A DNA stretch of 64,000 nucleotides, from the NCBI GenBank assembly GCA_938049225.1, contig CALICM010000007.1:1-64000 (forward strand), in the 5' to 3' direction. How positions within the stretch are numbered: position 1 is the first letter of the stretch; each line of letters begins with the position of its first letter. Below are positions 16,241 through 26,650 of this stretch, piece by piece. Below the pieces are notes generated by a model. It was given only the letters and a program-made list of their open reading frames with translations. It did not search any database and was not told where the DNA came from. The position numbers and the translations under genes were made by a program. The stretch is from an uncultured Paracoccaceae bacterium. GTDB taxonomy: Bacteria > Pseudomonadota > Alphaproteobacteria > Rhodobacterales > Rhodobacteraceae.

Positions 16241-17535
16241 GCGGTGGCGGGCTGATCCCGCGCCGTGGGGCGGTAGCACTGCTGCGCGGTGTTCTGGACC
16301 ACGGCCGGATGCTGCGTGAGTTGACCAGCACACCCGATGGCCCGCTGGCCGCCTTGGCCCCGGACGAGGCCGCACGCGCCCAGCGCCTGGCCACGGGCAC
16401 CCTGCGTCACACGGCCCGGATCAACGCGCTGCTCGCCCCGCGTTTGCGCAAACCGCCCCCCGCCGAGGTGATGCATGTCCTGCGCCTTGCCGCGTGGGAG
16501 ATCCTGGTGGCAGGTGTCCCCGCCTATGCCGCGGGGGACAGCGCGGTGCGCCAGGTGCGTGGGCTACGGCGTCACCAGCATTTGTCCGGTCTGGTCAATG
16601 CGGTCGTGCGCGGCCTGGGTCGCGATGGGGCCGAGGCCTGGGCGGAGATGCCCGCCGCCGTCTTGCCACGCTGGCTGGACACGCCGGTGCGCGAGGCTTT
16701 TGGCGCCGAGGCTGCCGTGGCCATCGCGGCGGCGCATCAGACAGCCCCGCCTACCGACCTGACGCTGCGGGAGGCCACTGGGGCTGCTGAACTGGCTGAC
16801 ACATTGGGTGCAATATGTCTTCCAACCGGCGGTCTGCGGTTGGCCAACCCCGGCCAGATCAGCACTTTGCCCGGTTATCAGGACGGTGCCTGGTGGGTCC
16901 AGGACGCCGCCGCCGCCATGCCGGTGCGGGGCCTAGGCGATATCACCGGCCTTAACGTGATCGATCTTTGTGCGGCACCTGGCGGCAAAACGATGCAGCT
17001 TGCAGCGTTGGGGGCGCATGTGACTGCGGTGGACATCTCGGCGGATCGCCTGAAACGGTTACGCGCTAACCTGCACCGCACCGAACTGAACGCCGAGGTC
17101 GTCGTCGCAGACGCGCTGGCCTGGTCGCCCGAAAAACCGGTCGATGTGGTGGTGCTGGACGCGCCCTGTTCGGCCAGCGGCACACTGCGGCGCCACCCAG
17201 ATCTGCCCTTCGTCCGCAAAAACCCCGATCTTGCCCCCCTGCTGGCGCTGCAGGCCAAGCTGATCGACCGCGCGCTTGGCTGGCTGCGACCGGGGGGGCG
17301 GCTGCTCTATTGTACTTGCTCGCTTATACCCACCGAAGGCGAGACACAGGCCGAGGCTGCCCTACAACGCCACCCGGACATTGAACCAATCCCGGTGGAC
17401 GTCATCCCTGGTGTGCCGGATACTTGGCGCACTGACCAGGGCGGTCTGCGCCTGCGCCCCGACTTTTGGGCGGATACGGGCGGGATGGACGGTTTTTTTG
17501 CCACGATCCTGCGCAAGCGGGCCGCATCTGGATGA
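16237..17535 (+). CDS. rsmB: RsmB-family 16S rRNA (cytosine-5) methyltransferase
   Basis: SAM-dependent m5C methyltransferase of the NOL1/NOP2/Sun family, 432 residues. The first 130 or so residues form a NusB-like RNA-binding domain. The catalytic domain has the SAM-binding DLCAAPGGKT motif, VVLDAPCSASGTLRRHPD (motif IV, with the cysteine used for release) and YCTCSL (motif VI, with the catalytic cysteine). The NusB-like domain favours RsmB over RsmF. The start overlaps the htpX stop (ATGA), so the two are co-translated. Confidence 0.9.
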   Translation: MSGGGLIPRRGAVALLRGVLDHGRMLRELTSTPDGPLAALAPDEAARAQRLATGTLRHTARINALLAPRLRKPPPAEVMHVLRLAAWEILVAGVPAYAAGDSAVRQVRGLRRHQHLSGLVNAVVRGLGRDGAEAWAEMPAAVLPRWLDTPVREAFGAEAAVAIAAAHQTAPPTDLTLREATGAAELADTLGAICLPTGGLRLANPGQISTLPGYQDGAWWVQDAAAAMPVRGLGDITGLNVIDLCAAPGGKTMQLAALGAHVTAVDISADRLKRLRANLHRTELNAEVVVADALAWSPEKPVDVVVLDAPCSASGTLRRHPDLPFVRKNPDLAPLLALQAKLIDRALGWLRPGGRLLYCTCSLIPTEGETQAEAALQRHPDIEPIPVDVIPGVPDTWRTDQGGLRLRPDFWADTGGMDGFFATILRKRAASG

Positions 17536-17592
17536 CAGTCTGCCGCCCGCACGCTACAGTTCGTGGCACAGTAACCCACAGGTCCAAGATCT

Positions 17593-19389
17593 ATGTCCGG
17601 TCCGTTGTCCTCGCTTACCCAAGGTCTGACCCAGGTCGCCGCCCGTAACAACGACGCACGCCTGCGGCAGCGGCTTGTCCGTTTGGCTGGCAACAAGATG
17701 TTCACGGGCCTGGCCCATACCCCCACCCAACGTCATTTCGGGGACTTTCAGAACGCCAAACGGCTGCTTGAGGGCACCCTGCAGCTGGTGGATGCACAGG
17801 TTCCGCTTTCCCAGTTGACCCCATGGGAGGTGCGTTTAGAGGGCGCCGCCGAGGAGGTCCAACTGCATGGGTTTGCCTGGCTGGACGATTTCGCCGCCCT
17901 GGGCGGCAAGTCCGCTCGCGCCGCCGCGCAACGTTGGGTGCTGGGATGGTTGGATCGCTACGCTGGCGGCGCGGGGCCAGGCTGGCACCCAAGCACCGCA
18001 GCCCATCGCCTGCAACGGCTGCTGACGCATCTGCCGTTCCTGCAAAAGGATCTGGCTGAAGAGGCTTGGATCAAGCTGCAAGGCACGTTGCCTGTGCATT
18101 TTGCCTATGTCGGCGACGCCTGGCCCGAAGAGGGTCACGACCTGCACCGTATCCTAACCCTCAGCGGCTGGATCCATGGCGCGGCCTGCCTTGAGGGGGC
18201 GCAAGAACAGCTCCCAACCGCATTGGCCACCCTCTCGAACGACCTAGAGGTGCGGGTTGCGGATCCCAGCACGCTGGCCGACCGAAACCCCTCGGATCAA
18301 TTGGCTATCTTACAAACGTTGCTGGATATCCGTGCCCTGCTCGAGGACATCAAGGTGCACCCGCCCCATGCGTTGGAGGTGGCCGTCAAACGGATCGCGC
18401 CCGCCCTGCGCTTACTGCGCCATGGCGACGGCAGTTTGGCGCGGTTTCACGGCGGTGGCAGCGGGGCCGAGGGGGCCTTGGACCGGGCCCTGGCCGAAAG
18501 CCGGGTGCGCAGCCGCCCCACCGACGCACCCGCCCTGGGCTATGTTCGCCTGCATGGCGGACGGGTGCAACTGATCGTCGACTGCGCCCGCCCGCCTGAG
18601 CGGTCCGATACCGCCCACGCCAGCACGCTGGCGTTCGAGATGTCCTCGGGTCGTCGCCCGATCCTGGTCAACTGCGGCCCCCCCTCGTCCCGGATCGAGG
18701 TCTTGCGCCGCATGCCCCGCACCACCGCGGCGCATAACACCCTGGCCTTGGACAAAATGTCCTCGTCCCGCTTTGGCCCGCCGCGCACCGCCGGACGGCC
18801 GGGGTTCGACGCGCTGCTCACCCGCCCTTCGATGGTCACTCTGGCGCGCGCCCAAGACACCAGCGGCATGTGGATTCAATCACGTCACGACGGGTATCTC
18901 GAGGATTACGGCCTGCTGCATGAACGCCGTCTGTTCATCGACACCCAGGGGCATCAGGTCTTGGGCGAAGACGTGCTTCTTGCGCCCGATCAAAAGGCCC
19001 AGCGCCGTTTTGCCAACCGGATCAAAGGTGCCGCCAAATTGGGCGTATCGATGACCATTCATTTTCACCTTCACCCAGATGTCGAGGCCGAGGCGGTGCG
19101 CAGAGCCGAGGCCGTGCGCCTGACCCTGCGCAGTGGCGAGGTTTGGCTGTTCCGGGCCATGGGGGGCGAGGTGAGCCTGGCCACCAGCATCTACTGCGAC
19201 CCCGCCTTGCCGGAACCGCTGCCGACCCGCCAGATCATCATCAACGGGCGCTCTACCACGCATAAGGCCGAGGTCAGCTGGTCGCTGACCCACGATGGTG
19301 GCGCCGCACGCGCCACCCGGGATGTGGCCGTCACCCCATTGCACCTGCGCCAAACAGCAATTGACGCGCCCCGGACAGACGGGCAGTAA
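17593..19389 (+). CDS. Heparinase II/III-family protein
   Basis: A 598-residue protein with an N-terminal alpha-helical (alpha/alpha toroid-like) region and a C-terminal heparinase II/III beta-sandwich region (about 300-560), including [11 protein letters not shown], where an asparagine/histidine pair resembles the lyase active site. No signal peptide is visible, unlike secreted heparinases, so it may act in the cytoplasm or not be a lyase. The gene sits between rsmB and purH. A role in polysaccharide or cell-envelope metabolism is plausible but not shown. Confidence 0.8.
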   Translation: MSGPLSSLTQGLTQVAARNNDARLRQRLVRLAGNKMFTGLAHTPTQRHFGDFQNAKRLLEGTLQLVDAQVPLSQLTPWEVRLEGAAEEVQLHGFAWLDDFAALGGKSARAAAQRWVLGWLDRYAGGAGPGWHPSTAAHRLQRLLTHLPFLQKDLAEEAWIKLQGTLPVHFAYVGDAWPEEGHDLHRILTLSGWIHGAACLEGAQEQLPTALATLSNDLEVRVADPSTLADRNPSDQLAILQTLLDIRALLEDIKVHPPHALEVAVKRIAPALRLLRHGDGSLARFHGGGSGAEGALDRALAESRVRSRPTDAPALGYVRLHGGRVQLIVDCARPPERSDTAHASTLAFEMSSGRRPILVNCGPPSSRIEVLRRMPRTTAAHNTLALDKMSSSRFGPPRTAGRPGFDALLTRPSMVTLARAQDTSGMWIQSRHDGYLEDYGLLHERRLFIDTQGHQVLGEDVLLAPDQKAQRRFANRIKGAAKLGVSMTIHFHLHPDVEAEAVRRAEAVRLTLRSGEVWLFRAMGGEVSLATSIYCDPALPEPLPTRQIIINGRSTTHKAEVSWSLTHDGGAARATRDVAVTPLHLRQTAIDAPRTDGQ

Positions 19390-19429
19390 AGCGGCGTCTT
19401 GTAACACGACTGTTTTTCGGAGTCCGCGC

Positions 19430-21022
19430 ATGTCTGACCGCCCGCTCATCCCGCAACGCGCGCTGCTGTCGGTCTCGGATAAAACCGGTTTGGTTGACCT
19501 GGGCCAAGCCTTGGCAGCGCGTGGGGTCGAGCTGGTCTCGACCGGCGGCACGGCCAAAGCATTGCGCGACGCGGGGCTAACGGTGCGCGATGTCGCCGAT
19601 CTGACCGGCTTTCCCGAGATGATGGACGGAAGGGTCAAAACCCTGCACCCGGGCGTCCACGGTGGGTTGTTGGCCCTGCGCGACAACCCCGCGCATATGG
19701 CCGCCTTGACCGACCACGACTTGGCACAGATCGACATCCTGGTCGTCAATCTCTACCCGTTCGAAGCGACCGTTGCCAAAGGGGCCGCCCCCGCCGAGGT
19801 GATCGAGAACATCGACATCGGCGGCCCCGCGATGATCCGCGCCGGGGCTAAAAACCATGGCGGTGTGGCTGTGATCACGGATGCCGAGGACTATGCGGCG
19901 CTGCTTGAAGAGCTCGACACGAACCAAGGCGGGACCACGCAAGACTTTCGCACCCTTTTGGCCGCGCGCGCCTATGCCAGGACGGGCGCCTATGACGCGG
20001 CCGTCTCGGCCTGGATGGCGCGCCACGCAAACGATCCGACGCCGCGCCACCGGGTCGTCGCAGGCCGTCTGGCGCAGCCGATGCGCTACGGCGAAAACCC
20101 GCATCAGACCGCCGCCTTTTATCATGATGGCAGCGGGCGTCCCGGGGTTGCAACGGCTCAGCAGCACCAGGGCAAGGCACTGTCTTACAACAACATCAAC
20201 GACACCGACGCTGCCATCGAATTGGTCGCCGAGTTTGACCCCGACGCGGGCCCGGCCGTCGCGATTATCAAGCACGCCAATCCTTGCGGTGTCGCACAGG
20301 CCGCGACCCTGACCGAGGCCTATGGCGCCGCATTCGACTGCGACCGCACCTCGGCCTTTGGGGGGATCGTGGCCCTCAATCACACCTTGGACGCTGAAAC
20401 AGCCCAAAGCATCGTCAAGATCCTGACCGAGGTTGTCGTGGCCCCGGATGTCACCGATGAAGCCCGGGCCGTCTTCACAGCCAAACCGAACCTCCGCCTG
20501 CTGACCACGGGCGCGCTGCCCGACCCCGCATCCCCTGGAACGGTTTGGAAGCAAGTCGCGGGCGGGTATCTGGTTCAGGACCGTGACAATGGTCAACTGG
20601 TGCCCGACGCGCTGAAAGTGGTCACCGAACGTGCCCCGACGCCGCTGGAAATGGCCGATATGCTGTTCGCCTGGCGTGTCGCGAAACACGTCAAATCCAA
20701 CGCCATTGTTTATGCCCGCGACGGGCGCACCGTTGGGATCGGTGCCGGCCAGATGAGCCGCGTTGACAGCGCCCGCATCGCCGCCCGCAAAGCCATGGAC
20801 ATGGCCGAGGTGTTGGGACTGGCCAAGCCGCCCACCGACGGCGCGGCCATGGCCTCGGACGCCTTTTTTCCCTTTGCCGACGGGTTGATGGCCGCAGTCG
20901 ATGCGGGGGCGACGGCGGTCATCCAACCCGGCGGCTCGGTCCGCGATGCCGAGGTGATTGAGGCCGCGAATAAAGCGGGCCTGGCGATGGTTTTCACCGG
21001 CATGCGCCATTTCCGGCACTAG
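19430..21022 (+). CDS. purH: Bifunctional AICAR transformylase / IMP cyclohydrolase
   Basis: Catalyses the last two steps of IMP synthesis in the cytoplasm. The 530-residue protein has the N-terminal IMP cyclohydrolase domain ([34 protein letters not shown]) and the larger AICAR formyltransferase domain ([22 protein letters not shown]; the C-terminal [10 protein letters not shown]). The ATG at 19430 follows CGGAGTCCGCGC, a good ribosome-binding site; the frame open upstream is within the heparinase gene. lspA starts two bases after its stop. Confidence 0.97.
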   Translation: MSDRPLIPQRALLSVSDKTGLVDLGQALAARGVELVSTGGTAKALRDAGLTVRDVADLTGFPEMMDGRVKTLHPGVHGGLLALRDNPAHMAALTDHDLAQIDILVVNLYPFEATVAKGAAPAEVIENIDIGGPAMIRAGAKNHGGVAVITDAEDYAALLEELDTNQGGTTQDFRTLLAARAYARTGAYDAAVSAWMARHANDPTPRHRVVAGRLAQPMRYGENPHQTAAFYHDGSGRPGVATAQQHQGKALSYNNINDTDAAIELVAEFDPDAGPAVAIIKHANPCGVAQAATLTEAYGAAFDCDRTSAFGGIVALNHTLDAETAQSIVKILTEVVVAPDVTDEARAVFTAKPNLRLLTTGALPDPASPGTVWKQVAGGYLVQDRDNGQLVPDALKVVTERAPTPLEMADMLFAWRVAKHVKSNAIVYARDGRTVGIGAGQMSRVDSARIAARKAMDMAEVLGLAKPPTDGAAMASDAFFPFADGLMAAVDAGATAVIQPGGSVRDAEVIEAANKAGLAMVFTGMRHFRH

Positions 21023-21023
21023 T

Positions 21024-21509
21024 ATGACACGTACCGCTGCCTTTGCCCTGACCGTGACAGCCGTGATCACCATCGCCATCGATCAGGCATCCAAGCTTTG
21101 GGCCCTGAAAGGGTTGGACCTGCCCAACCAGCCGAATGGCGTCGAGGTGCTGGCGCCCTATTTTCAGCTTCAGATGGGCTGGAACACCGGTATCAACTTT
21201 GGCCTGTTCGGCGGCGGGACCGAGTTGCAGCGCTGGATCCTGGTCGGCTTGGCTGTCGCGGTCTCTCTGGGTCTGACGATCTGGGTGCTGCGCGGGGGCA
21301 CGCGCTTTATCGCGATCGCCAGTGGGTTGATCATCGGCGGCGCGTTGGGCAACGCCTGGGACCGGGTGACGTACGGCGCGGTCGCCGATTTCCTAAACGT
21401 CAGTTGCTGCGGCATCGACAACCCATATGTCTTTAACATCGCCGATACCGCGATATTTCTGGGCGCCGCCGCCCTGATCCTCAGCCCAAACCCGGCACAG
21501 AAGGCGTGA
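21024..21509 (+). CDS. lspA: Lipoprotein signal peptidase
   Basis: Inner-membrane aspartic protease that cleaves signal peptides of prolipoproteins after diacylglyceryl attachment. The 161-residue protein has four hydrophobic segments. NTGINFGLF matches the conserved NxGxxFG motif, and the two catalytic aspartates lie in GNAWDRVTYGAVADF and FNIADTAI. It starts one base after the purH stop and overlaps the following lipoprotein frame region, so the three genes are probably one transcript. Confidence 0.95.
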   Translation: MTRTAAFALTVTAVITIAIDQASKLWALKGLDLPNQPNGVEVLAPYFQLQMGWNTGINFGLFGGGTELQRWILVGLAVAVSLGLTIWVLRGGTRFIAIASGLIIGGALGNAWDRVTYGAVADFLNVSCCGIDNPYVFNIADTAIFLGAAALILSPNPAQKA

Positions 21510-21529
21510 CGCCGCCCTTCGGCTGCGTT

Positions 21530-22069
21530 ATGAATCTCAACATGATGATGCAATCCCTTAAGCCCTTCCAATGCGTGCTGCTTATTCTTGCCGCCGTCGG
21601 CCTGTCCGCCTGCGAGGAAACGGCCGACGACCGCGATCTGTTGACCCGCGTGATGTCTGCCAACACCCAAGGCCCGGAAGAGTTCGTGGTCGTGCCCAAC
21701 AAGCCCCTCACGCTGCCGGAAGATCTGGCCAGCTTGCCCCTGCCGCAACCCGGGATCACCAGCCGGTCTGAGCAGAACCCACGCGCGGATGCCATTGCCG
21801 CGCTGGGCGGCAGACAGCAGCGCGCGGGGACCGACCGTGGTCTGTTGGCCGCTTTGGGCGTGACCCAGGTGGATCCGAACATCCGCACGACCTTGGCACG
21901 CGAGGCGCGGGAATTTCGTGAGAACAACCCTGGCTTGATCCTGGATCGAATGATGGGCCGCATGACCGATCCGGTCATCTATCGCGGTCAATTGCTGGAC
22001 CCCGCAGCCGAGGTGGAACGCCTGCGCGCCGCTGGCGTGCGCGTCCCTCAGATGGCGCCGGTGCAGTAA
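21530..22069 (+). CDS. DUF3035 lipoprotein, BamF-like beta-barrel assembly subunit
   Basis: A 179-residue predicted lipoprotein: a basic/hydrophobic signal ends in VGLSAC, a lipobox whose cysteine would be lipidated. The mature part is proline-rich at first, then has a conserved region (EEFVVVPNKPLTLPEDLASLP) typical of DUF3035. Related alphaproteobacterial proteins have been described as BamF, an accessory of the Bam outer-membrane protein assembly complex. Encoded just after lspA, which would process it. Start is uncertain among ATG 21530 and the ATG cluster at 21542-21548. Confidence 0.8.
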   Translation: MNLNMMMQSLKPFQCVLLILAAVGLSACEETADDRDLLTRVMSANTQGPEEFVVVPNKPLTLPEDLASLPLPQPGITSRSEQNPRADAIAALGGRQQRAGTDRGLLAALGVTQVDPNIRTTLAREAREFRENNPGLILDRMMGRMTDPVIYRGQLLDPAAEVERLRAAGVRVPQMAPVQ

Positions 22070-22142
22070 CGCATTTGCCATCGCCCCAACCCTTGTGTCT
22101 GACCGCAACTGCCTTAGGTTCCGCCGCAGGAGGGCCATGCTC

Positions 22143-23468
22143 ATGCGCATAATTTTGATCTTTCTCATCGTCTTGGGTTTGCCCAGCTTGGCGGCTGCTG
22201 GCACCCAGGATGGGGTGACGACCTTCCGTCTGGACAACGGGATGGACATTGTCGTGATCGAAGATCATCGCGCCCCGGTTGTCACTCATATGGTCTGGTA
22301 CCGCGTCGGCGCGGCCGACGAACCGCCCGGCAAATCCGGCATCGCCCATTTCCTTGAGCATTTGCTGTTCAAAGGCACCGACGATCTAGCGCCTGGGGAC
22401 TTTCAACGGATCATCGAGGCGAACGGCGGCAATGACAACGCCTTCACCTCGTATGACTACACAGCGTATTTTCAACGGATCGCCGCCGATCGCCTTGGCC
22501 TGATGATGGAGCTTGAGGCCGACCGGATGCGTGATCTGGTGCTGTCTGAGGCGGATGTTCTGACCGAACGCCAAGTGGTATTGGAGGAGCGCAACAGCCG
22601 CGTTGAAAACAACCCAGCGGCGATTTTTGGCGAACAGCGTACTGCCGCACTCTATTTGAATCACCCCTATGGCATCCCAATCATCGGCTGGCGGCACGAG
22701 ATGCTGGGGCTGACCCTGGACGACGCACTGTCCTTTTACCGGACCTATTACGCCCCAAACAACGCGATCTTGATTGTCGCGGGCGACGTGCGGCCCGATC
22801 AGGTGCTTGCCCTGGCGCAAGAACACTACGGCCCTCTGGCCCCCTCGGACCTGCCGCCGCGCGTCAGGCCGCAGGAACCGCCGCAGCTGGCCGAAAGACG
22901 CCTCAGCTTCCGCGATCCCCGCATCACGCAGCCTTATGTGATCCGTACCTATCTGGCGCCACAGCGGAAAGCCGGGGACCAGAATACCGCCGCCGCCCTT
23001 TCGATCCTGGCGGATCTGCTGGGCGGCGGGGTCACCTCGCATCTGCTGCAAAGCCTGCACTTTGATCAGAAGGTCGCGCTGGATGCGGGCGCGTTTTATA
23101 GCGCGACGGGCCTGGGCCCGAGGGCATTTGGCGTTTACGCAATCCCTGCGGATGGGGTGACCGTAGAGCAAGCCGAGGCGGATCTGGATGCCGCCATCGC
23201 CGCCTTTGTTCCAGATGCCGCGGCACTGGAACGGGTGAAGACCAATATCATCGCGGCGCAAGTCTATTCCCTGGATAATCAGGCCAGCCGGGCACGCCGC
23301 TATGGCGTGGCCCTGACCAGCGGACTGACGGTTGAGGATGTTCAAAGCTGGCCCGACGTGCTGCGCTCGGTCACGCTTGAGGACGTCCAGGCCGCCGCCG
23401 ATGTGGTTTTCGACCGCCGTCGTTCGGTGACCGGTTATCTGCTGGGCGAAGACGAGGTGACCCAATGA
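22143..23468 (+). CDS. M16 zinc peptidase, catalytic subunit
   Basis: Pitrilysin/PqqF-like peptidase of 441 residues, exported by an N-terminal signal (MRIILIFLIVLGLPSLAAA). It has the inverted zinc motif HFLEH (HxxEH) near residue 60, with the downstream glutamate in the EADRMRDLVL region. ATG at 22143 is nine bases from AGGAGG and is preferred over ATG 22137, only three bases away. The gene overlaps the next M16 gene by four bases. Together they resemble the two-subunit periplasmic M16B peptidases, in which one chain carries zinc and the other helps bind substrate. Confidence 0.9.
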   Translation: MRIILIFLIVLGLPSLAAAGTQDGVTTFRLDNGMDIVVIEDHRAPVVTHMVWYRVGAADEPPGKSGIAHFLEHLLFKGTDDLAPGDFQRIIEANGGNDNAFTSYDYTAYFQRIAADRLGLMMELEADRMRDLVLSEADVLTERQVVLEERNSRVENNPAAIFGEQRTAALYLNHPYGIPIIGWRHEMLGLTLDDALSFYRTYYAPNNAILIVAGDVRPDQVLALAQEHYGPLAPSDLPPRVRPQEPPQLAERRLSFRDPRITQPYVIRTYLAPQRKAGDQNTAAALSILADLLGGGVTSHLLQSLHFDQKVALDAGAFYSATGLGPRAFGVYAIPADGVTVEQAEADLDAAIAAFVPDAAALERVKTNIIAAQVYSLDNQASRARRYGVALTSGLTVEDVQSWPDVLRSVTLEDVQAAADVVFDRRRSVTGYLLGEDEVTQ

Positions 23469-24778
23469 TCCGCATCTTGACTTGGGGCTTGATAGCGCTG
23501 CTGGCCGCCCTGCCCGCCCGCGCCGCGACCGATGTGGTCGAGGTGACCTCGCCCAGTGGGATCACCGCATGGCTGGTGCAGGAAAACAGTATCCCGATGA
23601 TCGCCTTCAACTTCCATTTCGAAGGTGGCGCGGCTTTGGAGCCAGTGGATAAGCTTGGCGTCACAAACATGATGGTCGGCCTGCTTGAAGAAGGGGCGGG
23701 TGACTTGGACAGCCTGGGTTTCGCCACCCGGCGCGAGGAACTGGCAACCCGCCTGCGGTTTCGGGCCGGGCGCGATGGGATCTCGGTCTCGGCTAGGGTG
23801 CTCAGCGAATTTCGCGACGAAAGCCTGGCGCTGCTGGGTCTGGCGCTGAAGCAGCCCAACTTCCCTGAGGAGGCGATCACCCGTGTGCGGGCGCAGGTCG
23901 TCTCGAACATTCGCTCGGATCAGACAAACCCCAACACCATCGCCGGGCGCACCTTTGCCAGCCGCGCTTTTCCCGATCATCCCTACTCAAGACCGCTCAA
24001 CGGCACACTCGAAACCGTCGCCACCCTCACCCGTGAGGACCTGCTTGCCGCGCATGCCCGCAGCCTGGCACTGAACCAACTCACCGTCGGCGTTGTCGGG
24101 GATATCTCGCCCGAGGAACTGGGCCCCGTCCTTGATCGCCTTTTCAGCGGCCTGCACAAGACCGGCCCCGTGTTGCCGCCACCGACGGCCCCCATAGACG
24201 CCGCTGAAACGGTCGTAATTGATTTCGATGCGCCGCAATCGATTGTCAGCTTTGGCCACAGCGGGATCCCGCGTGACGATCCAGATTTCATCGCCGCCTA
24301 TGTCGCCAACCAGGTCCTGGGCGCCGGTGGCTATGGCTCGCGCCTGACCGAGGAGGTGCGCGAAAAGCGCGGCCTGACCTATGGCATCAGCAGCTACCTG
24401 TCTCCGGCCCGCCTTGGCTCGCTTTTTGCGGGGTCCGTGTCCAGTGCCAACAACCGCGTCGGCGAAGCGATCAAGGTTCTGCGTGCCGAATGGGCGCGGA
24501 TGGACCGCGAGGGGATCACCGAACAGGAACTGGCCGACGCCAAACGTTATCTCACCGGCGCCTATCCGCTGCGCTTTGACGGTAACGGCTCGATTGCCTC
24601 CATCCTTGTCGGCCTGCAGCGCGAAGACCTGCCCATTGACTATATCGCCAACCGCAACGGGCTGATCGAGGCGCTGACCTTGGATGACGTGAACCGCGTC
24701 GCGGCCCGCATCCTGAAGCCCGAAGCGTTGCGTGTGGTGGTGGTGGGCCGCCCCGAGGGCGTGGTTGCAACCGAATAG
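23465..24778 (+). CDS. M16 peptidase-like subunit lacking the zinc motif
   Basis: A 437-residue exported protein (signal MIRILTWGLIALLAALPARA) with the same M16 fold as its upstream partner. Where the HxxEH motif should be it reads TNMMVGLLEEGA, so zinc ligands are absent. The C-terminal half keeps the conserved EEVREKRGLTYG segment (R/Y motif) that shapes the substrate cavity. It is therefore the non-catalytic partner of a heterodimeric M16B peptidase. ATGA overlap with the catalytic subunit gives matched translation. Confidence 0.9.
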   Translation: MIRILTWGLIALLAALPARAATDVVEVTSPSGITAWLVQENSIPMIAFNFHFEGGAALEPVDKLGVTNMMVGLLEEGAGDLDSLGFATRREELATRLRFRAGRDGISVSARVLSEFRDESLALLGLALKQPNFPEEAITRVRAQVVSNIRSDQTNPNTIAGRTFASRAFPDHPYSRPLNGTLETVATLTREDLLAAHARSLALNQLTVGVVGDISPEELGPVLDRLFSGLHKTGPVLPPPTAPIDAAETVVIDFDAPQSIVSFGHSGIPRDDPDFIAAYVANQVLGAGGYGSRLTEEVREKRGLTYGISSYLSPARLGSLFAGSVSSANNRVGEAIKVLRAEWARMDREGITEQELADAKRYLTGAYPLRFDGNGSIASILVGLQREDLPIDYIANRNGLIEALTLDDVNRVAARILKPEALRVVVVGRPEGVVATE

Positions 24779-24832
24779 GCCGCCCGCAGATCCTCTGGCG
24801 GAATCATCTCGGTGCATGCTATCTATTGTGGC

Positions 24833-26650
24833 ATGAACCTTGAAACCCCCAAGATACAGCCGGATCCACCCCGCATTCGGCAACTAGACGACGCTGCCGC
24901 GAACCGTATCGCGGCGGGTGAGGTGGTCGAGCGTCCGGCCTCGGCCGTTAAGGAGCTTGTTGAAAATGCCTTGGATGCAGGCGCCAGCCGGATCGATATT
25001 GTCATCGCCGATGGTGGCAAGCGGCTGATCCGGGTGACCGACGACGGCCATGGTATTCCGGCGCAGGATCTGGCGCTCGCCCTGTCCCGTCACGCCACCT
25101 CGAAAATCGACGGTTCGGATCTTTTGGACATCCACAGTTTCGGCTTTCGGGGCGAGGCCCTGCCGTCGCTGGGTGCTGTTGCCCACCTGCGCCTGACCAG
25201 CCGTACCCAGGGCGCGCCCGAGGCCGCCGAGATCACTGTTGCCACGGGGCGCGTGGGTCCAACCCGCCCGGCCGCCCTGCGCGCGGGCACGGTGGTCGAG
25301 GTGCGGGATTTGTTTCACGCCACGCCCGCCCGCCTGAAATTCCTGCGCACTGATCGCGCCGAAACCCAAGCCATCAGCGATGTCGTCAAACGCCTCGCCC
25401 TCGCCGCGCCGCATGTGGGCTTCACCCTGTCGGATGCCAGCGATGGCACCGCGCCAAAGGTCACCTTCCGGGCCGACCCAGCGCGCGGTCCGGAGGCCAT
25501 GCGCCAACGTGCCCGCGCGATCTTGGGCGCGGATTTCGACGACAACGCCCTGGACATTGACACCACGCGCGAGGGGATCCGCCTGCACGGCCTGGCTGCC
25601 TTGCCGACATTCTCGCGCGGGGCAGCCGTCGCGCAATACTTCTTCGTCAACAACCGACCGGTGCGCGACAAGCAACTGCTGGGCGCCCTGCGCGCCGCCT
25701 ATGCGGACGTGCTGGCCCGTGATCGTCACCCGGCAGCCGTGTTGTTCATCGACATCGACCCCCAGCGCGTTGACGTGAACGTGCACCCCGCCAAGGCCGA
25801 GGTCCGGTTCCGCGACCCCGGTCTGGTGCGCGGGTTGATCGTCTCGGGCCTGCGCCACGCCTTGGCCCAGGCCGGGCACCGCGCCACTACGACCCTGACC
25901 GACCAAGCCCTGGGCGCCTTCGCCCAGCCCAGGCCGACAGCCCCGGTCTATCAAATGGATATGGCGTCGCGCCCCAACGCACAGACCCGTGGTTTTGCCG
26001 AAGACCTTGCCAGCTTCTCGGCCCGGGTCGAGCCCATCCCCGAACCAGACACCCCCGATGACCCCCAACACCTGCCCCTAGGTGCGGCGCGCGCGCAACT
26101 GCACGAAACCTTTATCCTGTCGCAGAGTGAAACCGGCATGATCCTGGTCGACGCCCATGCCGCCCACGAGCGTCTGGTCTATGAAAAACTCAAAGCCCGT
26201 CTGCGTGAGAGCACCGTTCCTGCCCAAGCGCTGCTGATCCCTGACATCGTCGAACTACCCGCCGATGACTGTAACCGGCTGGTCAATGCCGCCCCGGACC
26301 TCGCCCGCGCCGGTCTGGTGGTCGAGGCTTTCGGCCCTGGCACCATTTGCGTCCGCGAAACCCCCGCCTTGCTGGGCGAGGTCGCCTGCGCACCGCTGCT
26401 GCGCGATATCGCTGACGAATTGGCCGACCTGGGCACCACCGACACGCTGACCGCGCGCCTGGACGCGGTGCTGTCGCGCATGGCCTGCCACGGCTCAGTC
26501 CGCGCGGGTCGGCGCATGTCCGCCCCGGAAATGAACGCGCTTTTGCGCGAGATGGAGGCGACCCCGAATTCGGGTCAATGCAACCACGGTCGCCCGACCT
26601 GGATCGCCCTGTCCCTGGCGGATGTCGAAAAACTCTTCGGTCGCCGATGA
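24833..26650 (+). CDS. mutL: DNA mismatch repair protein MutL
   Basis: GHKL ATPase that couples MutS mismatch recognition to downstream repair; 605 residues. The N-terminal ATPase shows AANRIAAGEVVERPASAVKE, VENALDAGAS, TDDGHGI and GFRGEALPSL, followed by the VDVNVHPAKAEVRF transducer motif and a C-terminal dimerisation domain. The C-terminus contains ACHGSVRAGRRM, and I saw no clear DQHA(x)2E(x)4E endonuclease motif; instead VDAHAAHERLVYE fills the equivalent place, so endonuclease activity is possible and should be checked. The ATG at 24833 gives a normal N-terminus. Confidence 0.95.
   Translation: MNLETPKIQPDPPRIRQLDDAAANRIAAGEVVERPASAVKELVENALDAGASRIDIVIADGGKRLIRVTDDGHGIPAQDLALALSRHATSKIDGSDLLDIHSFGFRGEALPSLGAVAHLRLTSRTQGAPEAAEITVATGRVGPTRPAALRAGTVVEVRDLFHATPARLKFLRTDRAETQAISDVVKRLALAAPHVGFTLSDASDGTAPKVTFRADPARGPEAMRQRARAILGADFDDNALDIDTTREGIRLHGLAALPTFSRGAAVAQYFFVNNRPVRDKQLLGALRAAYADVLARDRHPAAVLFIDIDPQRVDVNVHPAKAEVRFRDPGLVRGLIVSGLRHALAQAGHRATTTLTDQALGAFAQPRPTAPVYQMDMASRPNAQTRGFAEDLASFSARVEPIPEPDTPDDPQHLPLGAARAQLHETFILSQSETGMILVDAHAAHERLVYEKLKARLRESTVPAQALLIPDIVELPADDCNRLVNAAPDLARAGLVVEAFGPGTICVRETPALLGEVACAPLLRDIADELADLGTTDTLTARLDAVLSRMACHGSVRAGRRMSAPEMNALLREMEATPNSGQCNHGRPTWIALSLADVEKLFGRR

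Noticed and set aside
19577-21079. A 500-codon open frame opposite purH
   Set aside because: Antisense shadow caused by GC-rich third positions; the protein looks like random Gly/Arg/His-rich sequence.
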